Source: Flavobacteriaceae bacterium (lineage in GTDB: Bacteria > Bacteroidota > Bacteroidia > Flavobacteriales > Flavobacteriaceae). Taken from it: DNA of 13,023 bases. The stretch spans positions 1 to 13,023 of the forward strand of contig JABSPP010000019.1 in assembly GCA_013214275.1 (NCBI GenBank). Direction: 5' to 3'. Within the stretch, counting starts at the first letter, position 1. Each line of letters starts with the position of its first letter. Shown piece after piece: positions 7,735-13,023 of the stretch. The notes beneath the pieces are model-generated. The model saw only the letters and a list, made by a program, of their open reading frames with translations, was not told the origin of the DNA and did not search any database. The position numbers and the translations under genes are program-made.

Positions 7735-8505
7735 TTATATGATTTTTTTGATGACTCGTAGTTGATGTGTATGAGTCTTAGAGTCAACATTGTAAATTCC
7801 GCTGTGGTCTAGTACATCGATTCGAACTTTGCCATGTGCATGGATAATGGAATAATCTTGTATGATGATCCCTACATGGGTAATGACCCCATTTTCATTA
7901 TCGAAAAAAGCTAAATCACCGGGTTCACTTTCTTTTATAAAACTTAGTACTTTGCCCTGAGTGGCTTGATCTTTGGCGTCTCTTGGGAGTTGATATCCAC
8001 ATAGTTTATAGATCATTTGTGTAAATCCAGAGCAGTCGATTCCAAAAGGTGTTTTTCCTCCCCACAGATATGGTGTGTTAAGAAATAGAAAAGCTTTGTG
8101 AACAATCTCTTCTTTTTTAAGTTTTCCATTGAATACTGCCCCTTCGTATGAAAATTGTTGATTGACGATTTTAAAGGTATTTTCCTTTAGATAAGGGAGT
8201 CTAGAACCTATACTCATCGTACTCAAATGACCGTCCTTGGAGGTTATATAGTCTAAAATTTCGGAGGAGTAGAAATATTCAGATACTGATAATTCATTGA
8301 ACAGGGATTTTTCAATTTCGATGTATTGTTTGTTATCGATATAACCCTCGTAATGATCAAAATGAATTTGAATTTTACTCCATTTTTTTGTTTTTTCAAG
8401 TACGGTAAAGTGTTCTCCAAGAAGCACTTGAGAAACCATCTCTGAAGCATCACTGGGTAGGAATCTCAAAGGAACTATACTTAAATGACAAATACCGTAG
8501 GTCAA
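7735..8505 (-). CDS. C40 family peptidase (bacterial SH3 + NlpC/P60)
   Basis: A 256-residue predicted cell-wall endopeptidase. Residues ~1-62 form an SH3b-like domain (YGICHLSIVPLR at the start, later EGYIDNKQY), a module that typically binds peptidoglycan peptides. Residues ~130-250 are NlpC/P60: catalytic Cys158 in DCSGF, His210 in THVGI, and a third polar residue, probably His222 in IHAHG. Family members cut gamma-D-Glu-diaminopimelate bonds in stem peptides. No N-terminal signal peptide is visible, although the substrate is outside the cytoplasm, so secretion is unclear; a role in processing imported muropeptides is possible. It lies 39 bp downstream of the thiolase on the same strand and is probably co-transcribed with it. 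Confidence 0.9.
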   Translation of the reverse strand: MTYGICHLSIVPLRFLPSDASEMVSQVLLGEHFTVLEKTKKWSKIQIHFDHYEGYIDNKQYIEIEKSLFNELSVSEYFYSSEILDYITSKDGHLSTMSIGSRLPYLKENTFKIVNQQFSYEGAVFNGKLKKEEIVHKAFLFLNTPYLWGGKTPFGIDCSGFTQMIYKLCGYQLPRDAKDQATQGKVLSFIKESEPGDLAFFDNENGVITHVGIIIQDYSIIHAHGKVRIDVLDHSGIYNVDSKTHTHQLRVIKKII

Positions 8506-8544
8506 ATTATGGGTTTTTGAGGAATAAAATTAAATATAAGAATT

Positions 8545-9729
8545 TTAAAAAACTCGTTCGATGATCATGGCACTAGCGCCACCACCTCCATTACAAATGC
8601 CAGCAGCACCGATTTTTGCGTTGTGTTGTCTTAAGATGGATGTTAGGGCGATTACTATTCTTGCTCCCGACACTCCTAGTGGATGTCCTAAAGAGACTGC
8701 ACCTCCATTGACATTGACTTTTTCACTGGTTAAATTAAGAATTTTCATATTTGCCAAACCAACAACAGAAAAAGCCTCGTTTAATTCAAAAAAATCGACA
8801 TCATCAATAGAGATTCCTGCCTTATCTAATGCTTTAGGTAAGACTTTCGCAGGTGCTGTTGTAAACCATTTTGGTTCGTGTGCAGCGTCTGCATAACTTT
8901 TAATTTTGGCAATGGGTTTTAGACCTAGTTCATAGGCTTTTTCTACAGACATTAGAACTAAGGCAGCTCCGCCATCATTAATTGTTGAGGCGTTGGCAGC
9001 GGTGACAGTTCCGTCTTTAGTAAACGCAGGACGTAGGGATGGAATCTTTTCTGTCTTTACATTTTTATATTCTTCATCTTCTGTAAATAATATCGGCTCG
9101 CCTCTCCTTTGTGGAATTTCAACAGGGACTATTTCTTCTGAAAATTTCCCAGCACCCCAGGCGCTAGCTGCCCGGTTATACGATTGAATTGCATAAGCAT
9201 CTTGATCTTCTCTAGAAAAGTGATACTCTTTGGCACAGGTGTCGGCACAAACACCCATGGCAACTTGATTGTAAACATCCACTAGTCCGTCTTTCTGCAT
9301 GCCATCTTCCATGGTAGCAGCTCCAAATTTAGTCGCTTTTCTTGCGTGGTAGTAATGAGGTATGGCACTCATATTTTCCATCCCACCAGCAACAACAACG
9401 TCAGCGTTCCCTAGTTCAATGGTCTGTGCTGCTAGCATTATTGACTTCATCCCCGAGGAACAGACTTTGTTAATCGTTGTACAAGGAACAGTATTTGGTA
9501 TCCCTGCATATATTGCAGCCTGTCTTGCAGGAGCCTGGCCTAGACCCGCAGAAATCACGTTCCCCATCAATACTTCCTCTACAAATTTTGGGTCTAAATT
9601 TATAGCATCTAACGCGCCTTTGATGGCTATTGCTCCTAATTTTGGTGCTGGGATCGTGGATAAACTACCCATAAAACTTCCTATTGGAGTCCGGGCTACG
9701 GATACGATTACTGCTTCTTTTCGATTCAT
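8545..9729 (-). CDS. thiolase (acetyl-CoA C-acetyl/acyltransferase)
   Basis: A 394-residue thiolase. It either condenses two acetyl-CoA to acetoacetyl-CoA or performs the last, thiolytic step of beta-oxidation. The acyl-accepting Cys90 lies in NKVCSSG, the NEAF motif is at 317-320, His349 in GHPLGVSGAR, and the second catalytic Cys379 in GICNGGGG. The full complement of catalytic residues and the length suggest an active biosynthetic-type (AtoB/PhaA-like) enzyme, but substrate chain length cannot be read from the sequence, so no symbol is given. An in-frame ATG lies at 9774; homologues begin near the MNRKEAVIVS segment, so the start at 9729 is preferred. It is divergent from the 7TM-HD gene and followed by the C40 peptidase. 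Confidence 0.93.
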   Translation of the reverse strand: MNRKEAVIVSVARTPIGSFMGSLSTIPAPKLGAIAIKGALDAINLDPKFVEEVLMGNVISAGLGQAPARQAAIYAGIPNTVPCTTINKVCSSGMKSIMLAAQTIELGNADVVVAGGMENMSAIPHYYHARKATKFGAATMEDGMQKDGLVDVYNQVAMGVCADTCAKEYHFSREDQDAYAIQSYNRAASAWGAGKFSEEIVPVEIPQRRGEPILFTEDEEYKNVKTEKIPSLRPAFTKDGTVTAANASTINDGGAALVLMSVEKAYELGLKPIAKIKSYADAAHEPKWFTTAPAKVLPKALDKAGISIDDVDFFELNEAFSVVGLANMKILNLTSEKVNVNGGAVSLGHPLGVSGARIVIALTSILRQHNAKIGAAGICNGGGGASAMIIERVF

Positions 9730-9790
9730 TATATTGGTTTGTGTAGTCTTGGTTTGTACTGCGAAATTAACCATTTTTAGGAATTTGATG

Positions 9791-9802
9791 GGGAATATTC
9801 CC
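9791..9802. repeat. 12-bp perfect palindrome between divergent genes
   Basis: GGGAATATTCCC is fully self-complementary and lies in the 129-bp gap between the thiolase and the 7TM-HD gene, 9 bp upstream of the -33 element proposed for the latter. This is a typical place for a dimeric transcription factor site; which factor is unknown. Confidence 0.5.
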
Positions 9803-9811
9803 TTGGAATTT

Positions 9812-9839
9812 TTGATCTAAATTTTTTAGGTTAAGTTTG
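9812..9839 (+). promoter_or_regulatory. promoter of the 7TM-HD phosphohydrolase gene
   Basis: TTG (9812-9814) and TAAGTTTG (9832-9839), a full match to the Bacteroidota TAnnTTTG element, are spaced by 17 bp. Transcription would start near 9846, leaving a very short leader before the ATG at 9859. Confidence 0.6.
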
Positions 9840-9858
9840 TGTCTATAAGTAAAAAAAG

Positions 9859-11916
9859 ATGAGTAACACGGTGAACAGATTACATCAACACAACGCTGTT
9901 GTTTTTAAAGTAATTCTTTTTTTGATAACTGCTTCAGCCATCGTTTACCTGTTTCCTAAAAGAGGACAGTTTAAGTACGACTTTACCAAGGGAAAACCAT
10001 GGCAATACAACAACCTGATTGCGCCATTTGACTTTGCCATTGAAAAAAGTCCAGAGGAAATTGAAAAGGAGATTCAACGCATAAGAATAAATTCAAAACC
10101 TTACTTTTTGTACGACAAAAATATTGTTGAAGAGGTAAAGGAAGATTATGAGTTAAGGTGTTCATTTATTAGAGCTAGCGATTCCCTGTCTGATAACGAA
10201 ATAGCATTGATGGTATCAACAGGACGCTCCATCATCACTGCGGTATATGATCGAGGGTTTTTAGAGCCCTCTAGCTCAAAAGTGGTTGCAAACCAGAATG
10301 AGATTATTGCCATCAAAAAAGATACAGAAGTTGAAGATATCATTTACAACAACCTAATGAACTCTGTTGAGGTGTCTGATTTGATTAAAAATAGGCTGAG
10401 CTCCTTTCAGAATATATACTCAAAAAATTTGAATCTTCATATTCTATCTGAAATTATTCAACCTAATGTCTCCTATGATAATCGCTTTACTCAAAAAGTT
10501 ATAGACGAGTCCATTAAGGAGATCTCTCCCACGAAAGGGAAAGTTTCCAAAGATCAGTTGATTATTTTAAAAGGAGATATTGTTGAGGGAAAGAAGTTGG
10601 CAATACTAAGCTCTTTGAAAAAAGAATTTGAATCGAAATTATGGACTCAGGCAAACTATTATTGGATTGTTTTGGGCTACACTGTGCTAGTTTCGATAGC
10701 ACTATTGATGTTGCTATTATTCTTGAGAAAATATAGAGAAGAAATTTTTGACAACAACAATAAAGTAACCTTTATTTTTTTCAACATCGTTTTAATGATT
10801 TTGATTCAGACACTGGTTGTCAAATACAACGTGGATTATCTCTATGTAGTTCCCTTAAGCATTCTGCCAATTATCTTAAAAGCGTTTTTTGATGCACGTT
10901 TAGGGTTGTTTGTTCACGTATTAACGGTCCTTCTTCTAGGGTTTATAGTTCCTAATAGTTTTGAGTTTATATATCTACACATTATTGCAGGAATAGTGAC
11001 TATTCTTACTGTTTCTGAATTGTATAAGCGTGCTAACTTATTCATATCTATAGGTCAGATTACTTTAATATACATGATTACCTATGTGGCATTTTCTGTG
11101 ATTAAAGAAGGCAATGCCAGTGAAATTAAATGGGAATACCTAATCATGTTTGCATCCAACGGAGTATTGTCATTTTTATCGCTCTTCTTTATTTATGTGT
11201 ATGAAAAGATTTTTGGTTTGGTTTCGGATGTTACACTCCTAGAGTTGTCCAATACAAATACTAAGATATTACGAGAGTTAAATGAAAAAGCTCCTGGAAC
11301 ATTTCAACATTCGATGCAAGTGGCCAATCTTGCCGAAGCCGCAGCAAATGAAATTGGAGCAAATTCTATGCTAGTAAGAACAGGGGCTTTGTATCATGAC
11401 ATTGGTAAGATATTGAATCCAATTTACTTCACTGAAAACCAGTCAACAGGGGTAAATCCTCATAACGATCTATCACCTGTGGATAGTGCTAAGATCATCA
11501 CAGATCATGTTATCAGGGGAATTGAATTAGCCAAGAAGTATCAATTACCAGATCGCATTATTGACTTTATACGTACGCATCACGGAACCAGTTTTGTGTA
11601 TTATTTTTACATGAAAGAGAAAGAAATGAATGAAAATATAGATGTAAAAAAATTTCAGTATAAAGGACCTATTCCGTTTTCTAGAGAAACTGCCATTTTG
11701 ATGATTTGTGATGCAGCAGAAGCAGCTTCAAAAAGTCTAAAACAACCCACTGCTCAGTCAATTAATGATTTGATTGATAGGATTGTTGAAAAACAGAAAT
11801 CAGACAATCAGTTTATAAATTCAAATATTACTTTTAGAGAGATTGAAATGATCAAGAAGGTAGTTAAGAGAAAATTGATGAATATCTACCATTTACGAGT
11901 AGCATATCCTGAGTAA
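9859..11916 (+). CDS. pgpH: 7TM-HD (PgpH-type) membrane phosphohydrolase, probable c-di-AMP phosphodiesterase
   Basis: A 685-residue membrane protein: one N-terminal transmembrane helix (~13-32), a large extracytoplasmic domain (~33-265), a cluster of about seven membrane helices (~268-448), and a cytoplasmic HD domain (~480-640). Metal-binding motifs are visible: His484 in FQHSMQ, His513-Asp514 in YHDIGK, His535 in NPHND, His550, His574-His575 in THHG, and Asp618 in CDAAEA. Characterised PgpH proteins hydrolyse c-di-AMP to pApA, a signal tied to potassium and osmotic balance and cell-wall stress; the substrate here is inferred from the architecture. It has its own promoter, and its stop codon is followed within 20 bp by the tRNA promoter. 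Length and motifs are complete. Confidence 0.9.
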   Translation: MSNTVNRLHQHNAVVFKVILFLITASAIVYLFPKRGQFKYDFTKGKPWQYNNLIAPFDFAIEKSPEEIEKEIQRIRINSKPYFLYDKNIVEEVKEDYELRCSFIRASDSLSDNEIALMVSTGRSIITAVYDRGFLEPSSSKVVANQNEIIAIKKDTEVEDIIYNNLMNSVEVSDLIKNRLSSFQNIYSKNLNLHILSEIIQPNVSYDNRFTQKVIDESIKEISPTKGKVSKDQLIILKGDIVEGKKLAILSSLKKEFESKLWTQANYYWIVLGYTVLVSIALLMLLLFLRKYREEIFDNNNKVTFIFFNIVLMILIQTLVVKYNVDYLYVVPLSILPIILKAFFDARLGLFVHVLTVLLLGFIVPNSFEFIYLHIIAGIVTILTVSELYKRANLFISIGQITLIYMITYVAFSVIKEGNASEIKWEYLIMFASNGVLSFLSLFFIYVYEKIFGLVSDVTLLELSNTNTKILRELNEKAPGTFQHSMQVANLAEAAANEIGANSMLVRTGALYHDIGKILNPIYFTENQSTGVNPHNDLSPVDSAKIITDHVIRGIELAKKYQLPDRIIDFIRTHHGTSFVYYFYMKEKEMNENIDVKKFQYKGPIPFSRETAILMICDAAEAASKSLKQPTAQSINDLIDRIVEKQKSDNQFINSNITFREIEMIKKVVKRKLMNIYHLRVAYPE

Positions 11917-11932
11917 AATTCTTTTAAAAACC

Positions 11933-11963
11933 TTGCGCAATTGTCATGGGTGTCTTACATTTG
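11933..11963 (+). promoter_or_regulatory. promoter of the tRNA-Ser / GIY-YIG / tRNA-Pro cluster
   Basis: TTG (11933-11935, in CTTGCGCAA) and TACATTTG (11956-11963), a perfect TAnnTTTG, are 20 bp apart. Transcription should start near 11970, about 100 bases upstream of tRNA-Ser. This is the best promoter match in the window, as expected for stable RNA. Confidence 0.75.
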
Positions 11964-11980
11964 CACCCGCCTTTGGAAAT

Positions 11981-12023
11981 AAATTTTCTTTAGTGTATCA
12001 CTACTAAAGGTCACATAAAATTT
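11981..12023 (+). other. leader hairpin upstream of tRNA-Ser
   Basis: AAATTTTCTTTAGT (11981-11994) pairs with ACTAAAG (12003-12009) and, after a 7-base bulge, with AAAATTT (12017-12023), giving 7 + 7 bp. It lies in the ~100-base 5' leader between the promoter and tRNA-Ser. Its function is unknown; it may guide processing of the precursor. Confidence 0.4.
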
Positions 12024-12073
12024 ATCTCTGTGGAAGCAATTTTTTTAATTTCAATTATGGGCATTGGAATTAG

Positions 12074-12155
12074 GGAGAGGTGGCAGAGTGGTAATGCAGC
12101 AGCCTGCTAAGCTGTCATCCTTTTGGATGCCCGGGTTCGAATCCCGGTCTCTCCG
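12074..12155 (+). tRNA. tRNA-Ser (GCU anticodon)
   Basis: The acceptor stem is GGAGAGG/TCTCTCC with a G-U pair at the inner end and discriminator G at 12155. The anticodon stem GCAGC/GCTGT encloses the loop CTGCTAA with anticodon GCT at 12106-12108. A long variable arm (CATCC-TTTT-GGATG, 12116-12129) confirms a class II tRNA, and the T arm is CCGGG-TTCGAAT-CCCGG (12131-12147). CCA is not encoded; CAA follows. Confidence 0.96.
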
Positions 12156-12170
12156 CAACAAAATTGCATG

Positions 12171-12259
12171 TTCTTTTTCTTTTTGAGTAACGTGATGAGT
12201 TCTCGCGTCACGCCTTGAGCGTGAAGGTCGATGTTAGTACTATGAAAAAAGAAAAAGAA
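12171..12259 (+). promoter_or_regulatory. hairpin leader of the GIY-YIG gene
   Basis: TTCTTTTTCTTTTT (12171-12184) and AAAAAGAAAAAGAA (12246-12259) are perfect 14-base reverse complements, and the right arm ends immediately before the ATG at 12260. Inside the 61-base interval are two competing small hairpins sharing one strand: CGTGA (12191-12195) with TCACG (12208-12212), and TCACGC (12208-12213) with GCGTGA (12219-12224). The palindrome TAGTACTA is at 12235-12242. The arrangement could control access to the start codon; that role is inferred. Confidence 0.5.
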
Positions 12260-12502
12260 ATGTGTACAGTTTATATTCTGTATAGCAACACAAGTTCACG
12301 ATATTATGTAGGTCAAACTTCAGATATCAATCAAAGATTGGAAAGGCATAATCAAGGGAGAGTAAAGTCAACAAAACACGGTATTCCTTGGGAAGTAGTT
12401 TTGCAGCTTGATGTTTTGACAAGGTCAGAGGCAATGATTTTAGAAAAACAAATAAAAAAGCGAGGAGCAAGACGATATATAGAAAAACATTTCGGGGTGT
12501 AG
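12260..12502 (+). CDS. small GIY-YIG nuclease-domain protein
   Basis: An 80-residue single-domain GIY-YIG protein (UPF0213/YhbQ-like size). The GIY motif is represented by VYILYS (4-9) and YIG by YYVG (15-18), followed by Arg26 in QRLERHN and the metal-binding Glu62 in LEKQIKK, so the catalytic set looks intact. The target is unknown; relatives include DNA repair proteins and homing endonucleases. An ATG at 12242 and a TTG at 12215 would lengthen it, but homologues start just before the TVYILYS motif, so 12260 is preferred. The gene fills the spacer between two tRNAs on the same strand: it begins 104 bp after tRNA-Ser, and its final codons GGG-GTG-TAG lie inside tRNA-Pro. It is presumably transcribed from the tRNA promoter. 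Confidence 0.88.
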   Translation: MCTVYILYSNTSSRYYVGQTSDINQRLERHNQGRVKSTKHGIPWEVVLQLDVLTRSEAMILEKQIKKRGARRYIEKHFGV

Positions 12503-12567
12503 CGTAGCCCGGTCATCGCGCCTGCTTTGGGAGCAGGAGGTCGCAGGTTCGAATCCTGCCACCCCGA
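12493..12567 (+). tRNA. tRNA-Pro (UGG anticodon)
   Basis: The acceptor stem is CGGGGTG/CACCCCG (seven pairs) with discriminator A at 12567. The anticodon stem CCTGC/GCAGG encloses TTTGGGA with anticodon TGG at 12528-12530. The T arm is GCAGG-TTCGAAT-CCTGC. CCA is not encoded. Its first ten bases overlap the 3' end of the GIY-YIG gene, and its 3' end faces an integrase, so it is the likely attachment site. Confidence 0.96.
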
Positions 12568-12568
12568 C

Positions 12569-12607
12569 TTTTTTAGGTTCTAAATCAACCTAAAACCACC
12601 TAAAAAA
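12569..12607 (+). repeat. two mutually exclusive hairpins after tRNA-Pro
   Basis: TTTTAGGTT (12571-12579) pairs with AACCTAAAA (12587-12595). The overlapping TTTTTTAGGT (12569-12578) instead pairs with ACCTAAAAAA (12598-12607). Both stems are perfect, of 9 and 10 bp, and they compete for the same left arm. They could end the tRNA transcript or be recombinase binding sites. Confidence 0.55.
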
Positions 12608-12645
12608 TATGTAAAGTGTTTAATTTGAATACTTTACATATTTTT
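12603..12645. repeat. 15-bp perfect inverted repeat
   Basis: AAAAATATGTAAAGT (12603-12617) and ACTTTACATATTTTT (12631-12645) are exact reverse complements with a 13-base loop. The right arm ends in a T-run, so this could act as a (bidirectional) terminator between the tRNA operon and the integrated element, or as a site for the integrase. Its left arm overlaps the preceding hairpin. Confidence 0.65.
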
Positions 12646-12682
12646 GCAAAAACAAACCAAATCAATAGAACTCATTAAACGA

Positions 12683-12704
12683 GTGAGTGATTCGGTGAGT
12701 GATT
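12683..12704. repeat. tandem 10-bp direct repeat near the integrase
   Basis: GTGAGTGATT occurs at 12683-12692 and again at 12695-12704, a 12-bp period close to one helical turn. It lies about 90 bp upstream of the integrase start. Closely spaced direct repeats near an attachment site are typical of arm-type integrase or excisionase binding sites; that use is inferred. Confidence 0.45.
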
Positions 12705-12735
12705 TTTAGAGTCCTATAATTTATAGACCTACTTT

Positions 12736-12790
12736 TTGAAAGTGATTTGATTTTCGTGCTGAAAGAAATCTTTCAACAAAACACTTTCAA
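12736..12790 (+). promoter_or_regulatory. nested palindrome at the integrase start
   Basis: TTGAAAGTG (12736-12744) pairs with CACTTTCAA (12782-12790), which ends one base before the integrase ATG at 12792. Inside it TGAAAG (12760-12765) pairs with CTTTCA (12770-12775) over an AAAT loop. The same GAAAG core is thus used four times. A separate palindrome CTATAA-T-TTATAG is at 12714-12726. It may limit integrase translation or bind a regulator; this is inferred. Confidence 0.5.
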
Positions 12791-12791
12791 G

Positions 12792-13023
12792 ATGAAAACA
12801 AAACACACCTTCGGCGTATTATTTTTTACGCGCTCCAATTCCAAATTAAAAGACTCGGTTCTTATTTTTGTTCGTATTACTGTTAATGGTAAACGTTCTG
12901 AAATTAGTCTTAAACGAAATATTCCATCCAAGCAATGGGATAAACACAAAAATCGAGTTAGAGGTAATTCCCAAGAAGCTCGAATGATTAACAACCACAT
13001 TCAACAAATCCAAAACAAACTGC
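12792..13023 (+). CDS. tyrosine recombinase/integrase, N-terminal part (3' end outside window)
   Basis: The frame opens at ATG 12792 and stays open for 77 codons to the end of the window. The translation begins MKTKHTFGVLFFTRSN and continues with LIFVRITVNGKRSEISLKR, IPSKQWD and RGNSQEARMINNHI. This is the pattern of the N-terminal arm-DNA-binding domain (beta strands, then a helix) found in Bacteroidota site-specific integrases of conjugative transposons and islands. The core-binding and catalytic domains with the R-H-R-Y residues would lie downstream, so activity cannot be judged. The gene reads away from tRNA-Pro. Confidence 0.85.
   Translation, partial: MKTKHTFGVLFFTRSNSKLKDSVLIFVRITVNGKRSEISLKRNIPSKQWDKHKNRVRGNSQEARMINNHIQQIQNKL

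Larger units (their letters stand above)
12545..13023 (+). mobile_element. left end of a putative integrative element at tRNA-Pro
   Basis: The 3' half of tRNA-Pro is followed by repeat-rich AT DNA and then a tyrosine recombinase gene reading away from the tRNA. This is the usual layout of genomic islands, ICEs or prophages integrated at the 3' end of a tRNA gene. The attachment core is probably within 12545-12567. The second copy of the core and the cargo would lie beyond the window, so the type of element cannot be decided. Confidence 0.55.

Noticed and set aside
9362..9820. Plus-strand 152-codon open frame
   Set aside because: It is antisense to the conserved thiolase active-site region, which explains the open frame.
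12215..12259. Extended N-terminus of the GIY-YIG protein from TTG 12215 or ATG 12242
   Set aside because: The added residues are encoded by the hairpin arms and are not part of the domain; ATG 12260 fits the usual start.
12773..13000. Minus-strand 75-codon open frame
   Set aside because: It is antisense to the integrase start, whose plus-strand translation clearly matches the arm-binding domain.
1..13023. CRISPR array, rRNA or complete insertion sequence
   Set aside because: No regular repeat-spacer pattern, no rRNA-like stretch and no transposase were seen on either strand.

Overview
The window looks like a chromosomal segment of a low-GC member of the Bacteroidota, most likely class Flavobacteriia. 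Three things support this: the genes resemble flavobacterial homologues, several promoters fit the TTG / TAnnTTTG pattern of this phylum, and purine-rich ribosome binding sites are absent in front of the main genes. No species can be named from the sequence.

Positions 1-9729 are core genome. The C-terminal end of mnmE (tRNA wobble modification) enters from the left, followed by about 310 bp without a gene. clpC (Clp/Hsp100 unfoldase, minus strand) and gyrA (DNA gyrase subunit A, plus strand) diverge from a hairpin-rich intergenic region. gyrA is followed by a secreted TPR protein and a long-loop terminator. The ORF of gyrA stops early, and an acidic tail typical of the family continues in the +1 frame. 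A structured, probably dispersed non-coding repeat fills the next gap. A minus-strand pair then encodes a thiolase and an SH3/NlpC-P60 cell-wall peptidase.

Divergent from the thiolase is a 7TM-HD membrane phosphohydrolase of the PgpH type (9859-11916), whose family hydrolyses c-di-AMP. A good Bacteroidota promoter follows directly and drives a tRNA cluster: tRNA-Ser(GCU), a small GIY-YIG nuclease gene, and tRNA-Pro(UGG).

The right end is the most unusual part. The GIY-YIG gene fills the spacer between the two tRNAs, and its last ten bases lie inside tRNA-Pro, so its UAG stop codon is U8-A9-G10 of that tRNA. A 14-bp inverted repeat ends exactly at its most likely start codon. Beyond tRNA-Pro lie strong inverted repeats, a direct repeat, and the start of a Bacteroidota-type tyrosine recombinase that runs off the window and whose own leader is a nested palindrome. 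This is the expected layout of an integrative element inserted at tRNA-Pro; its cargo lies outside the window.

Two frame disruptions (mnmE near 45-52 and the gyrA 3' end) may be real or may be sequence errors.
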